Assembly (NCBI GenBank): GCA_000830255.1 | Contig: JQIT01000012.1 | Coordinates: forward strand, 1-64,000 | Source: Sulfuricurvum sp. PC08-66 | Lineage (GTDB): Bacteria > Campylobacterota > Campylobacteria > Campylobacterales > Sulfurimonadaceae | Direction: 5' to 3' | DNA: 64,000 nucleotides | Shown here: piece by piece, positions 44,386-54,193 of the stretch | How the letters are laid out: each line of letters opens with the position of its first letter | Numbering within the stretch: position 1 is the first letter of the stretch | Position numbers and translations under genes: made by a program | The notes under the pieces: model-generated | The model's database searches: none | Told to the model about the DNA's origin: nothing | Seen by the model: the letters and a program-made list of their open reading frames with translations, nothing else

Positions 44386-46062
44386 CTAGTTGAGCGGATG
44401 CAAAAAGAGTACGCTGTTGCCTTTGCGATTGTAGTAGATACCTTGTGAGGCTTTGCGAGAGATGTAGACACCCTTGCCGTTGAACTTTTCACGGTTGCGG
44501 AAAATCGTGCTAAGTATTTGGGTATCAAATCCCCTGCCTTGGTCTGTAATATTGGTAATGAGATAGCTTTGGTGGTCGAGATACTCCAAGCGTGCCATCG
44601 TTACGAGAATTTTTTTGCTGGAGTCTTGGGTGGCATTTTGCAAAAATTCGAGATAGATATCCTGCGCGATAAGCTCCTCTTTTTGGAGACTATCGACCCC
44701 CAAAGAGCCATGCTCAAAGGCATTCATAAAGAGCTCCGAAAAGCTCAAGAGCGCCGCTTCTCGCTTCTTGGTCGATAGACCCAATGCGTGCAATTTCGCC
44801 TCGTACCACGCATTTGCCTCATCCAATCCCGCCAAGGTCGCATCAAAATAGGACTCTTGAATGACATGCTGGTTGTAATCGAGATAGTTCAAAAAGATAA
44901 AAGTCATATCATCTTTTTGTTGCGTGACGCGCTCAAACATGCGTTGCTTAAAGGCTTCACGGGTAAAAGAGTGGACAAAATCATCGGCGATATATTGACT
45001 AAACTCCTTCTCTTTGACAGCGCTCTCGATAAGTCCATCGCTGTAAAAGAGAAGCTTTTTGATGTTGTGCAACTCAACAAAATCGATGCGAAATTCGTTG
45101 TGGTATTTATTGATAGGGGGATTGTTGGAGTAGATACGGTGCAGTGTCGTATCGCTCTCTTGGAGCAATAGCGCTGGCATCGAAAAGAGCGCATAGTACA
45201 TGCGTTGCGACGCCTCATCGATACAGATAAACTCTGCACTGATGACCTCCTCGTCAAAAAGCGCTTTTTGAATAAAAGCAATCGAATCACGCACCAATGT
45301 TTCAAGCGTAAAAGGCGTCTGACTTGCCATCATGACATCGATTTTGTGATTGACATAGGTGGTGAGCATCATGGCTGAAAGTGAAGCCGAGAGTCCCGCA
45401 CCCATCCCATCGACGATGAAAAAAAACATACGATTGAGGTCTACGCGACGGGCGCTGTAGGCATCACCGCTGAGCGTATCCAATGGCATATAGAGGAAAT
45501 CGATAAGCAGTTCGCGCTTGCCCAAGTGGCGTTGGTAATAAAAGTCATTGCGCAAAATGACCAGCTCTTTGCGAAACGAAATCTCCTCTTGGTGGAGTTT
45601 GTAGGCGCGTTCCTCTTCGAGGCGTTGCTTCTCTTTGCGCTCTTTGATCAAAAATTGGTTGGCAATCGCAATACGCGCACAGCTCTCGATACGTTCATTG
45701 AGCTCATCTAGCTCGAAAGGTTTGTAGAGAAAATGGTGGACGCGTTGCGCAATAATTTGCATCAAAATTTTGGGCTCTTGTTTGGCACAGGTGACAATAA
45801 TAGGCAAATTTTTGGCACCTGCGCGAATCGTCTCGATACAGCTTAGCGCGCTCATATCGCTTATCGCGTAATCAATGAGCAATATATCTACAGCATGCGC
45901 TTGTGCATAGCTAATAGCACTGCGCCCTGAAGTGACTACCGCCACTTCACGAAAGAGTACCGAAAAGAGATTTTTATAGAGTGAACCCAGCGTCACATCT
46001 TCATCGACACACAAAAGGGTCAAATGCTCCAAATGACCTTGAATATCTTGCTCAAAAATCAT
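44386..46062 (-). CDS. Receiver-SpoIIE phosphatase-HATPase regulator
   Basis: 558 residues. Domain order: receiver (LLCVDEDVTLGSLYKN, Asp64 in ILLIDYAISDM, Lys in FLYKPF), a coiled linker, a SpoIIE/PP2C phosphatase (LSGDAYSARRVD, FFIVDGMGAGLSASLSAMML, LLFYSDGLIESAVKEKEF), and a C-terminal HATPase_c of the anti-sigma kinase type (LSFSELFMNAFEHGSLG, ITDQGRGFD). Phosphatase and kinase for a partner-switching antagonist are thus in one chain under a phospho-signal. No STAS antagonist lies nearby. It overlaps the preceding gene by four bases. Confidence 0.82.
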   Translation of the reverse strand: MIFEQDIQGHLEHLTLLCVDEDVTLGSLYKNLFSVLFREVAVVTSGRSAISYAQAHAVDILLIDYAISDMSALSCIETIRAGAKNLPIIVTCAKQEPKILMQIIAQRVHHFLYKPFELDELNERIESCARIAIANQFLIKERKEKQRLEEERAYKLHQEEISFRKELVILRNDFYYQRHLGKRELLIDFLYMPLDTLSGDAYSARRVDLNRMFFFIVDGMGAGLSASLSAMMLTTYVNHKIDVMMASQTPFTLETLVRDSIAFIQKALFDEEVISAEFICIDEASQRMYYALFSMPALLLQESDTTLHRIYSNNPPINKYHNEFRIDFVELHNIKKLLFYSDGLIESAVKEKEFSQYIADDFVHSFTREAFKQRMFERVTQQKDDMTFIFLNYLDYNQHVIQESYFDATLAGLDEANAWYEAKLHALGLSTKKREAALLSFSELFMNAFEHGSLGVDSLQKEELIAQDIYLEFLQNATQDSSKKILVTMARLEYLDHQSYLITNITDQGRGFDTQILSTIFRNREKFNGKGVYISRKASQGIYYNRKGNSVLFLHPLN

Positions 46063-47243
46063 GCATTTACCAACATATGCCCTACAAATTTGCTCATATT
46101 ATCGATGACCAAGCCACCTTTGCGAAAGCCAAGTGCACACGACTCGTAGGCGAAAAAGAGCCCCGCTTGATAGTAGTCACCTTTGCTATCTTGTGGGAAG
46201 GTAGCGTAAGCTTGGTAAATACTCTTGTGATGCGCATAAGGTCCATCGACACTGTGGAGTATCGCGCCATTGGCATCGAGGATAGCGGTATTGGCACCCT
46301 CTCGACCGAACATACGCTTTTGCACCTGCTTTTTGCCCTTCAAAGGCGCAAACGAGGTCTCGAGTAGATAGGGCGAATCGGGGAAAAGGTCGTACAAAAT
46401 TTTGAGCATCCCTTTGCTTTGGAAGAGCAATGTATAGGCTGGATTGACGATAATCGCCTTTTGGTTTTGGATAATTTGATCCAGCAACATCACCAATTCA
46501 GGCTCATCGGTGGCTAAATCTTCCCATGCAAAGAGCTTGAACCAATACTCATATTGCGTATCGTCACGGTCAAAAATCCCCTCTGGGCTAAACTGCACCT
46601 CGTCCAAAAAGGCGAAATTCGTAGCAAACCCAGCCTCATCTGCGATGGTTTGGAGTAGCCGCGTAGTCGCCTCCTCTTCGTTGTTGCCCTCGATAGAGCT
46701 AAAGAGAATTTTCCACCCTGCATAGTAGCTATCGAACTGCTCGATATCCTCAAAAAGCATCACGAAACGTTTGAAGTTATCTTTGAGCGCTTCATAGAGA
46801 TTGTTGAATTGTTGGGCATCTTCCATGCCGTTGTGCTTCAAAAGCGCCCATTGCAAAATCGCCGTCTCAAATACTCCTGTGGGGGTATCTGCATTGAACT
46901 CGATAAGTTTGATAGGTGTACCATCGATGCCGCCTGCCAAATCAAATCGACCGTACAAATGCCAATGGACATCGTTTTCCCAACTTTTTTTGATGGTATC
47001 GACAAGATTAAAAGGGATACCAATCTCAAAAAAAAGGTCGTTCTCAATGACGTGTTGTGCCGCTTGGACATACATCTCATAGAGTGTATTGCCTGCCTCA
47101 TAGTAGGCATTGGCTTCATCGTGTGTCACTTGCACTATCTCATTGGCGATATAGGCACTCCCATCGCCATCGGTGTGCCACGCCATGCCTAGCTCTTCAA
47201 GCACACCTGCACTTAGAGGTTTTACCTCGCGAAGTTTTACCAC
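46059..47243 (-). CDS. Glutathionylspermidine synthase-like ATP-grasp protein
   Basis: 394 residues, synthetase domain only, with no N-terminal amidase. GSP_synth signatures: HWHLYGRFDLAGGIDGTPIK, LIEFNADTPTGVFE, KAIIVNPAYTLLFQSKGMLK, and KRMFGREGANTAI. This is the YgiC/YjfC type, whose true substrate is not settled. The family joins a polyamine to a peptide carboxyl group using ATP. In the run after the UPF0323 lipoprotein (three-base spacing); this pairing recurs in Campylobacterota, suggesting a shared envelope role. Confidence 0.82.
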   Translation of the reverse strand: MVKLREVKPLSAGVLEELGMAWHTDGDGSAYIANEIVQVTHDEANAYYEAGNTLYEMYVQAAQHVIENDLFFEIGIPFNLVDTIKKSWENDVHWHLYGRFDLAGGIDGTPIKLIEFNADTPTGVFETAILQWALLKHNGMEDAQQFNNLYEALKDNFKRFVMLFEDIEQFDSYYAGWKILFSSIEGNNEEEATTRLLQTIADEAGFATNFAFLDEVQFSPEGIFDRDDTQYEYWFKLFAWEDLATDEPELVMLLDQIIQNQKAIIVNPAYTLLFQSKGMLKILYDLFPDSPYLLETSFAPLKGKKQVQKRMFGREGANTAILDANGAILHSVDGPYAHHKSIYQAYATFPQDSKGDYYQAGLFFAYESCALGFRKGGLVIDNMSKFVGHMLVNA

Positions 47244-47246
47244 CTT

Positions 47247-47807
47247 TTAGCCTCCGTAGTAGCCAGAGCCACCCGTTTTGGAGGGACCACTTTTGTCAAA
47301 GAAACTTTTTTTGGTAGGAGAGGTATTGCTAGGGGCTGTACGGTCGAAGCTACGACTGCGTGAAGTTGCGGCGGATTGATTGCGTTGGAAATTTTTGTTG
47401 CCCATGAGTGCATTGGCGACCATATTTCCTAGCAGCGCACCTGCGGCGGCGGCCAAAATCGTCCCACCAAGCCCCATGCCTTCGCCACCGCCGTTGGATT
47501 GGACAGTTTCACTCGAGCCATCTTGGACACGAGCATACTCCTCTTGGGCTAAAGCGGTAAGCTCCTCTTGGGAGAGTTTGCGAATCGTGCCATCTTTTTC
47601 GGTAATGAAGGCTTCGGTGGGTCCAGAGGTAGGAATCTCTTCGGTGACCACATATTTACCGTTGCTCAGTTGCTCGATATAGATTTTTTTGTTTTGCTCC
47701 TCTTGCGGTGCCTCTTCGCCTTGGCTACATCCTGCCAATGTCGATGCGACTACCGTCCCCATTATCCCAATGACTGCGCCGTGTGAATAGCTTCTAATAT
47801 GCTTCAA
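47247..47807 (-). CDS. UPF0323 family lipoprotein
   Basis: 186 residues from TTG 47807, chosen because AAAGGAGAGG lies just upstream and it places a signal peptide at the start (GAVIGIMGTVVASTLAGC; Cys26 in the lipobox LAGC). A longer ORF from 47969 has no such features. The body matches UPF0323: IYIEQLSNGKYVVTEEIPTS, LSQEELTALAQEEYARVQDG, then a glycine-rich helix GMGLGGTILAAAAGALLG. The C-terminus is Ser/Gly/Tyr-rich (GGSGYYGG). Function unknown; restricted to this phylum as far as I know. Overlaps the preceding gene by 14 bases. Confidence 0.82.
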   Translation of the reverse strand: MKHIRSYSHGAVIGIMGTVVASTLAGCSQGEEAPQEEQNKKIYIEQLSNGKYVVTEEIPTSGPTEAFITEKDGTIRKLSQEELTALAQEEYARVQDGSSETVQSNGGGEGMGLGGTILAAAAGALLGNMVANALMGNKNFQRNQSAATSRSRSFDRTAPSNTSPTKKSFFDKSGPSKTGGSGYYGG

Positions 47808-48243
47808 TGACCTCTCCTTTTGCAAATTTGATGGTGCGATTTGCCTCATCGTCCAACAAATAGTAGTAATTTTTGTCCTCGTACTGTAGTACACCTTGAT
47901 ACAAAAAACGCTTATGTTTAATCGTAAAATGGGGCGTCTCAAAGAGTGCTTGCCCCACCGCAAAGCCATAAGGCGCCCACAGTGTGCTCATCGATGCCGC
48001 TAAAAGCGCGATATAAAAAAAGACCACAAAGTGTTGTCGTCGTGGGTAGACGAAAAGCACCCCAATGAAGAGTGCCAACGGCGCATACCACTCCCACGGC
48101 ATATGACGAATAAAAAGAGCGTTATAAAACTGCCCCAATCCAAGTGCATCGAAGTAGTGCAGTTTTATCCCAATCCCCAAAAGTATCCACGGGAAAAGCC
48201 CCATAATACCGCCCATGACCACTACCGATAGCACCCTACTCAT
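47794..48243 (-). CDS. Membrane protein of unknown function
   Basis: 149 residues. Three to four helices: residues 4-26, 50-68 and 72-92, with an amphipathic C-terminal part rich in tyrosine (YEDKNYYYLLDDEANRTIKF). Its ATG overlaps the YrdC-like stop by four bases. The gene lies between YrdC-like and UPF0323 in a tightly packed run. No family recognised. Confidence 0.6.
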   Translation of the reverse strand: MSRVLSVVVMGGIMGLFPWILLGIGIKLHYFDALGLGQFYNALFIRHMPWEWYAPLALFIGVLFVYPRRQHFVVFFYIALLAASMSTLWAPYGFAVGQALFETPHFTIKHKRFLYQGVLQYEDKNYYYLLDDEANRTIKFAKGEVIEAY

Positions 48244-48668
48244 CGAAGCCTCTTTGTTTTATGCTTGCCCAAGCGCACCATACGCGAGGCTTTTCCCTCG
48301 AACAATCCGCGTGCATCTGTGACCACGCAATCAGCTTTTGCGTAGGCAAAATCACTATCGAATGCTCCTTGCGTGGGATTGGCACTGCTGGAGTAGAGTG
48401 GACCCACATCGCGTAGCCATCGACCATGTAGCGAGTTGGCATCGACACGTCGAAAAGCGTAGCCATTGGGTAGGACAAAGGTGGTTTTTTGTGCACGTCG
48501 GACGCCCTTGCGATGAGACTTGGGGACGCGACCTTGGATATCGACGAAGGAGGTGATGGTTTGGAGAATTTTTTGCGTGGCGTTGCGCCCTTTGGCGCGA
48601 TTGATAGGCGTAGGCTCTTGGGATAAAAAGCCCACCGTCGTATCACTCTGAGCCAAAAAAAGCATCAC
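48240..48668 (-). CDS. Short YrdC/Sua5-like protein
   Basis: 142 residues. YrdC core pieces are visible: TTVGFLSQEPTPINRAKGRN, then RRAQKTTFVLPNGYAFRRVD, and GPLYSSSANPTQGAFDSDFA (the serine-rich nucleotide loop). It is shorter than TsaC (about 190) and has no Sua5 C-terminal domain, as is usual for a Campylobacterota version. The family makes threonylcarbamoyl-AMP for tRNA t6A. Whether this short form does so here is uncertain; a second homologue may exist elsewhere. Directly after carB with no gap. Confidence 0.75.
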   Translation of the reverse strand: MMLFLAQSDTTVGFLSQEPTPINRAKGRNATQKILQTITSFVDIQGRVPKSHRKGVRRAQKTTFVLPNGYAFRRVDANSLHGRWLRDVGPLYSSSANPTQGAFDSDFAYAKADCVVTDARGLFEGKASRMVRLGKHKTKRLR

Positions 48669-51600
48669 TTAAACCAAATAATCTTGGAGTGCTTTTGGCG
48701 TATAGAGCTCATCGCTTTGCATCACATTGAGCGACTCGATAGCCGCTTGAGCTGCTGCGATGGTGGTGAAATAGGGAATATTTTGGCGCAAGACAGTTTG
48801 GCGAATGAGACGCGCATCCTCTTTGCTGCTTTGACTGTCAGCGGTGTTGATAACCATATCGATTTCGCCGTTGCGTAAGCTATCTTCAATATTGGGGCGA
48901 CCCTCAGAGATTTTCAAGATTGCCTTGCTCGATACGCCCGCCTCCTCTAGCACTTTGTGCGTACCTGTAGTCGCTACGATAGTGAAGCCTTTGGCGATAA
49001 GCTTGCTCGCAATATCCGCGGCAAAAGGTTTGTGTAGGTTGGTCAAGCTCAAGAAGACGCGACCTGAGGTGGGGATTTTGTTGCCACTTGCCAATTGTGA
49101 TTTGGCAAAACTGGTGCCAAAATTGTTACTAATACCCATAACCTCACCCGTAGAGCGCATCTCTGGTCCCAAAACCACATCGGCACCGTAGAGTTTGTTG
49201 AACGGGAATACCGCCTCTTTGACCGATACGTGTCCACGTAATTTGGGTTTGAGGATGCCGTTTGCCTCTTCGACGATGCGATATTTGTCGTAGTAGGTAA
49301 GCGCATTACGGAGTGCTTCACCCATCATGACACGTGTCGCTACTTTTGCCAATGGCATACCTGTCGCCTTGGAGACGAAAGGCACGGTACGAGAAGCGCG
49401 AGGATTGACCTCGATGAGATAGACCTCGTCACGATAGATAGCATATTGGATATTCATCAATCCCACGACACCCAATCCCAACGCGATGGTTTTGGTCTGC
49501 TCTTCAACCTCACGGATAAGCTTCTCACTGATAGAGACCGTAGGCAAGCTACATGCGCTATCACCAGAGTGGATACCCGCCTCTTCGATGTGCTGCATAA
49601 TGGCACCGATATAGACCTCTGTACCGTCACAAATAGCATCGACATCCAGCTCGATAGCTTGGTCGAGGAACTTATCGACCAAGACAGGTGAATCGTGCGA
49701 AACCTTAACCGCCTCAATCATGTAGGCGCGAAGTTCATCGTCGTTGTAGACGATACGCATCGCACGTCCACCTAGTACATAGCTAGGACGTACCAAGACA
49801 GGATAGCCGATGCGGTGTGCAATGGCAAACGCCTCCTCTTTGGTCGTTGCCGTGCCGTTTTCGGGTTGGCGAAGTGCATGCTCTTTGACAAAGGTAGAGA
49901 ATTTTTCTCTGTCTTCGGCTAGGTCGATGACTTTGGCTTTGGTACCTGCGATTTTGGCACCAATCGCTGTGAGAGGTTTGGCAAGTTTGAGTGGTGTCTG
50001 TCCACCAAAGTGCACGATAATGCCATCTGGATTTTCACGCTCGATCACTTCACGTACATGTTCAAAATCGATAGGCTCGAAATAGAGTACATCAGAGGTG
50101 TCATAGTCGGTCGATACCGTTTCAGGGTTACAGTTGTACATGATAGTCTCGATACCCATCTCGCCCAAAGCAAAAGCGGCATGGACACAGCAGTAGTCAA
50201 ACTCGATACCTTGACCGATACGATTGGGTCCGCCACCCAAAATGAGCACTTTTTTGGCATCACTTGGGCGTAGTTTACGTGGAAGCTTCGTAATATTGGT
50301 CGTAGAGTAGAGGTAAGGTGTGAGTGCTTCAAACTCCGCCGCACAGGTATCGACCTCATTGTATTCGTGTGAAATTTCAAACTTTTTGCGGGCATTGTAG
50401 AGGTCGTTTTCACTGAAATCGATACCCTCTTTTTGACGAATAAGTTGCGCTAGTTTTGCATCACCAAAGCCATAGGTTTTTGCGGCACGCAAGCGTACTT
50501 CGTCGTTGAGAATCTCCAAATCGACTTCACGTTCAAACGCAACCAACTCTTGGATTTGATACAAAAACCAAGGGTCGATGGCACAAAGTCCGAAAATCTC
50601 TTCGATACTCAATCCGCGACGGAATCCCTCTGCTACGTAGAGGATACGTTTGTCGTTGGGGCGGCGAATCTCGCGCTTAATCTCTTCGAGTTCCCCCTCC
50701 ATCACATCAAATCCAGCCAATCCTGTTTCCAAAGAGACGAGTGCTTTTTGTATCGACTCTTTGAAGGTACGACCTATCGCCATGACCTCACCCACAGACT
50801 TCATCGAGGTGCTCAATGTGCTAATAGCTTCAGGGAATTTTTCGAACGTAAAGCGAGGAATTTTGGTCACCACATAGTCAATCACTGGCTCGAAACTCGC
50901 CGCGGTTCCTGTGATGTCATTGGTCAGCTCATCGAGCGTAAAGCCTACGGCAAGCATCGTGGCGATTTTGGCGATAGGATAGCCTGTAGCTTTGGAAGCG
51001 AGTGCAGAAGAGCGTGAAACCCGTGGGTTCATCTCGATGACGATCATGCGCCCTGTTTTGGGATTGATAGCAAACTGTACATTCGAACCGCCCGTATCGA
51101 CACCCACTTCGCGCAAAATATCAAACGAAGCATTTCGCATACGTTGATACTCTTTGTCGGTGAGGGTGAGTGCAGGTGCGACGGTAATAGAGTCGCCTGT
51201 GTGTACGCCCATGGGGTCGAAGTTCTCGATAGAACAGACGATGATACAGTTATCTTTGTTGTCGCGGATAACCTCCATCTCATACTCTTTCCACCCCAAG
51301 AGCGACTCTTCGACCAAGATTTCATTGATAGGTGACTCATCGAGTCCACGTTTGGCAAGCTCTTTGTACTCATCGATATTGTAGGCTACTCCACTGCCCC
51401 CACCTGCAAGGGTATAAGAGGCACGAATGATGAGAGGGAAGCCAATTGCTTCAGCGGCAATCATCGCCTCTTCCATATTGTAGGCGTATTTGGAGATGGG
51501 CAAATCCATACCGATTTTTATCATCGCCTCTTTAAAGGCTTGGCGGTCTTCGCCCTTTTTAATCGCTTCGGGTTTGGCACCTAGGAAGTGGACTCCTTTG

Positions 51601-51923
51601 AGCATCCCTTTTTCATTGAGACGCATTGCCATATTGAGTGCAGTTTGCCCTCCCATCGTAGGCAAAATTGCGTCAACTTTCTCCTCTTGGATGATACGGT
51701 GGATGATATCTTCGTTGATGGGTTCGATGTAGGTGCGGTCGGCAAACTCAGGGTCTGTCATGATAGTAGCAGGATTGGAGTTGATAAGTACGACACGATA
51801 CCCAAGCTCTTTGAGGGTCTTGACCGCTTGCGTACCTGAGTAGTCAAACTCACACGCTTGACCAATGACGATGGGGCCTGAGCCTATAAGCAAAATGGTT
51901 TTTATGTCGGTACGTTTGGGCAT
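48669..51923 (-). CDS. carB: Carbamoyl-phosphate synthase large subunit
   Basis: 1084 residues, full length. Two ATP-grasp halves: [20 protein letters not shown] in the first, [20 protein letters not shown] in the second, each followed by the [18 protein letters not shown] or [18 protein letters not shown] loop and an ExNPR motif ([36 protein letters not shown]). The C-terminal regulatory domain is MGS-like. It makes carbamoyl phosphate for arginine and pyrimidines. carA is not in the window. argD, also arginine pathway, lies a few kb away. Confidence 0.96.
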   Translation of the reverse strand: MPKRTDIKTILLIGSGPIVIGQACEFDYSGTQAVKTLKELGYRVVLINSNPATIMTDPEFADRTYIEPINEDIIHRIIQEEKVDAILPTMGGQTALNMAMRLNEKGMLKGVHFLGAKPEAIKKGEDRQAFKEAMIKIGMDLPISKYAYNMEEAMIAAEAIGFPLIIRASYTLAGGGSGVAYNIDEYKELAKRGLDESPINEILVEESLLGWKEYEMEVIRDNKDNCIIVCSIENFDPMGVHTGDSITVAPALTLTDKEYQRMRNASFDILREVGVDTGGSNVQFAINPKTGRMIVIEMNPRVSRSSALASKATGYPIAKIATMLAVGFTLDELTNDITGTAASFEPVIDYVVTKIPRFTFEKFPEAISTLSTSMKSVGEVMAIGRTFKESIQKALVSLETGLAGFDVMEGELEEIKREIRRPNDKRILYVAEGFRRGLSIEEIFGLCAIDPWFLYQIQELVAFEREVDLEILNDEVRLRAAKTYGFGDAKLAQLIRQKEGIDFSENDLYNARKKFEISHEYNEVDTCAAEFEALTPYLYSTTNITKLPRKLRPSDAKKVLILGGGPNRIGQGIEFDYCCVHAAFALGEMGIETIMYNCNPETVSTDYDTSDVLYFEPIDFEHVREVIERENPDGIIVHFGGQTPLKLAKPLTAIGAKIAGTKAKVIDLAEDREKFSTFVKEHALRQPENGTATTKEEAFAIAHRIGYPVLVRPSYVLGGRAMRIVYNDDELRAYMIEAVKVSHDSPVLVDKFLDQAIELDVDAICDGTEVYIGAIMQHIEEAGIHSGDSACSLPTVSISEKLIREVEEQTKTIALGLGVVGLMNIQYAIYRDEVYLIEVNPRASRTVPFVSKATGMPLAKVATRVMMGEALRNALTYYDKYRIVEEANGILKPKLRGHVSVKEAVFPFNKLYGADVVLGPEMRSTGEVMGISNNFGTSFAKSQLASGNKIPTSGRVFLSLTNLHKPFAADIASKLIAKGFTIVATTGTHKVLEEAGVSSKAILKISEGRPNIEDSLRNGEIDMVINTADSQSSKEDARLIRQTVLRQNIPYFTTIAAAQAAIESLNVMQSDELYTPKALQDYLV

Positions 51924-52030
51924 TTTTTATCCTGTTAAAAATTTTGATATTGTACTTTGGAGGCTCTTAATCTATGGTTATTAAGGCTCATCAAGTATAC
52001 TTTGAGCCGAAATTTTTCTCAAGGATTGTT

Positions 52031-52435
52031 ATGCGTAAATTTGTAGGATGGGTACTTTTGATGGGGATGGTGTGGGGTCTGGATCCTGCTACCTTTGGGA
52101 ACAAAATGGGATACGAAACCTCCTATGAAAAGGCTCTCGCCAAGGCGCAAAAAGAGCACAAAAATATCTACCTCTTTATGGTGACACAACATTGCCCTTG
52201 GTGCAACAAAATGTCCAAAGAGGTACTGCCTATTCCAGCCCTAGATGCCAAAATCAAAGCTCAATATATTCCGCTCGTACTCGACCGTGACAGTGATCCC
52301 TATCCAGAATATCTCGAAGCACCAGGGGTGCCTGCTCACTTTTTTATCGATGCCAAAAATCCTACACGCTACAGCCGAGTGATGGGATTCCAAGACCAAA
52401 GTGCTTTTGAATTTTTACTCATGCAGGGAATTTAA
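52031..52435 (+). CDS. Periplasmic thioredoxin-fold protein
   Basis: 134 residues from ATG 52031, preceded by CAAGGATTG; an upstream in-frame ATG at 51974 would bury the signal peptide. Signal peptide residues 1-18 (FVGWVLLMGMVWGLD). Thioredoxin-like: NIYLFMVTQHCPWCNKMSKE with CPWC active site, VLDRDSDPYPEYLEAPGVPA (cis-Pro region), and FFIDAKNP. Possibly a thiol reductase for periplasmic sulfur or cytochrome proteins (compare CcsBA here). Exact substrate unknown. Convergent with thiS. Confidence 0.8.
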   Translation: MRKFVGWVLLMGMVWGLDPATFGNKMGYETSYEKALAKAQKEHKNIYLFMVTQHCPWCNKMSKEVLPIPALDAKIKAQYIPLVLDRDSDPYPEYLEAPGVPAHFFIDAKNPTRYSRVMGFQDQSAFEFLLMQGI

Positions 52436-52441
52436 AAGCTA

Positions 52442-52642
52442 TCACCCGCCACCCACAAAATGCAATAGCTCAATTTTGTCTCCATCGACGGGGGCAAAAT
52501 GCTCCCACTTATCCTTTTTGACAATCTCCATATTGACAGCCGCCGCCATTACTTTGGCCTCGATGCCTAGCTTTTGCATCATCGCCATAAGTGTCGTATT
52601 TTCGGGCATCTCATAGGGTGTGCCATTAATAACTATGTGCAT
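52442..52642 (-). CDS. thiS: Sulfur carrier protein ThiS
   Basis: 66 residues. A ubiquitin-like fold with the opening MHIVINGTPYEMPENTTLMA and a C-terminal Gly-Gly (LLHFVGGG) that is adenylated and thiocarboxylated. Supplies sulfur for the thiazole of thiamine. The other thi genes are not in the window. It overlaps the ankyrin gene by one base and ends the oad-to-thiS run. The last residue is an extra glycine. Confidence 0.88.
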   Translation of the reverse strand: MHIVINGTPYEMPENTTLMAMMQKLGIEAKVMAAAVNMEIVKKDKWEHFAPVDGDKIELLHFVGGG

Positions 52643-53172
52643 TATTTCTCCTTTTGGGCGTGGTATAAAAAGGCTGCGACATCTTTGTTCTCTTTTGCCA
52701 TAGCCAAATCGAAAGGTGTTGCATCGTTAAGATTTTTGGCTCTTGGGTTTGCTCCCTTTTGGACCAAATACTCTACGATAGCAAGCTCTCCCGTGAAGGC
52801 GGCTTGGTGCAGGGGCGTGATACCACTCTCGTTGGCGATATTGATATTGGCACCTCTATCGATGAGAAATTTGACCAAATCGAGACGCTTTTGTTTGACT
52901 GCTAGATGCAGTGCGCTTATCCCAAAATCATCTTGGGCATCGATGTCCGCCTTCATCGATAGCAGATACTCTGCCATCACAACATCTCTCATTTTTATCG
53001 CGATATGTAGTGGGGTCAATCCCGTCGAGGTAGGACGCATAACATCGTTTGGCTCTTTAGCGAGATGCGCTTTGACTTCATCGAGATGCCCGTACATCAC
53101 CGCATCGTGCAATGGCGCAAACCCACCCCACGCCATTGCCATACTCAACAACACGAAGAGAATTTTTCGCAT
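52642..53172 (-). CDS. Periplasmic ankyrin-repeat protein
   Basis: 176 residues. Signal peptide 1-19 (KILFVLLSMAMAWGGFA). Four ankyrin repeats follow, including GLTPLHIAIKMRDVVMAEYL, GISALHLAVKQKRLDLVKFL, GITPLHQAAFTGELAIVEYL and ATPFDLAMAKENKDVAAFLY. Ankyrin repeats mediate protein binding; a partner is not identified. Three bases after the MidA-like gene. Confidence 0.82.
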   Translation of the reverse strand: MRKILFVLLSMAMAWGGFAPLHDAVMYGHLDEVKAHLAKEPNDVMRPTSTGLTPLHIAIKMRDVVMAEYLLSMKADIDAQDDFGISALHLAVKQKRLDLVKFLIDRGANINIANESGITPLHQAAFTGELAIVEYLVQKGANPRAKNLNDATPFDLAMAKENKDVAAFLYHAQKEK

Positions 53173-53175
53173 CGG

Positions 53176-54186
53176 TTACTCCTTGATAAAATGTACCATT
53201 TTGAACCGCTCGCCCATTATGGCAGGGTCGATGAGGGTTTTGACCTTGGTCAGCGCCAAAGTATAGGCATCAAAACCTGCATTATCCAAGACCATCTGCA
53301 ACAACTCCAAAAGTCCAAACTCCACCAAAGCTTTGAGCTGTGTCGCATAGAGCCGTGTGCCAAATCCAGCCTCTCGATACGCCTCGATAAGATGGTCAAA
53401 GTGCACATCGTAGGTGATATCGCTTCGCCCAAAATGCGCCCCTAGATCCAAACCCTCTTCAAAAAGCGGATGCACTTTGTGCGCGGCATAAAGTCGTATC
53501 GAGAAGTCGTATCGAGGGGTAATATCTCCATAATCAAAGGTGACAAATTCGCTTTTGTGTGCGGCACGCGCCATAGCCGATGCGAAGGCTTCGTAGCCTA
53601 TTGCTACTTCACCTTTGGTGCGTCCGTATCGATGTGCCATCTCCAACGCATAGCTATCGTCTCCCTCGAAAAGGATGTGATGCGCCTCATCGACCAGCGC
53701 GGTTTTGCCCTCATAGACCAATGCACAAGGGAATGCATCGAAAATTTCATTGGCGACGAAAAACGCCTCTGCCAGAGGTGCCTCACCCATCGACTCTATC
53801 GAATCGAAATGCAAAAGCTTCACGGCATCGCCAAAAGCGTCGCGAAAATAGTCACGTTGCGCTTGGGCGACATCGGCTTTGCGCTCGACAATACCAAAAG
53901 AGAGCGTCTCCAAAAGTGCAGGTCGCAGCGTATAGATAAACTCTATCATGTCTGCAAGCATATACCCTTTGTGCGCACCAATTTCACACACACACGTATG
54001 CTCGCTCAACGCCCCCTCATCGATACGACGAATGAGATAGCGTGCAATGCTACCGCCGAAAAATTTACTCGTACTTACCGCCGTGTAAAAATCCCCCGCT
54101 TTGCCTATAGGCGCGAAGGTGGTGTAGTACCCACGCTCTCCATAGAGCCACGCATGCATATAGTCGTTAAAAGGTTCGAGCGCCAT
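53176..54186 (-). CDS. MidA/NDUFAF7-like SAM-dependent methyltransferase
   Basis: 336 residues from ATG 54186; a GTG at 54213 overlapping argD is an alternative. N-terminal FNDYMHAWLYGERGYYTTFA and AGDFYTAVSTSKFFGGSIAR are MidA signatures. SAM-binding: VCEIGAHKGYMLADMIEFIY. AFFVANEIFDAFPCALVYEG and EFVTFDYGDITPRYDF are also conserved. The eukaryotic homologue methylates an arginine of a complex I subunit. In this bacterium the target could be a NADH dehydrogenase subunit, which is inference. Confidence 0.8.
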   Translation of the reverse strand: MALEPFNDYMHAWLYGERGYYTTFAPIGKAGDFYTAVSTSKFFGGSIARYLIRRIDEGALSEHTCVCEIGAHKGYMLADMIEFIYTLRPALLETLSFGIVERKADVAQAQRDYFRDAFGDAVKLLHFDSIESMGEAPLAEAFFVANEIFDAFPCALVYEGKTALVDEAHHILFEGDDSYALEMAHRYGRTKGEVAIGYEAFASAMARAAHKSEFVTFDYGDITPRYDFSIRLYAAHKVHPLFEEGLDLGAHFGRSDITYDVHFDHLIEAYREAGFGTRLYATQLKALVEFGLLELLQMVLDNAGFDAYTLALTKVKTLIDPAIMGERFKMVHFIKE

Positions 54187-54193
54187 CGAAGCG

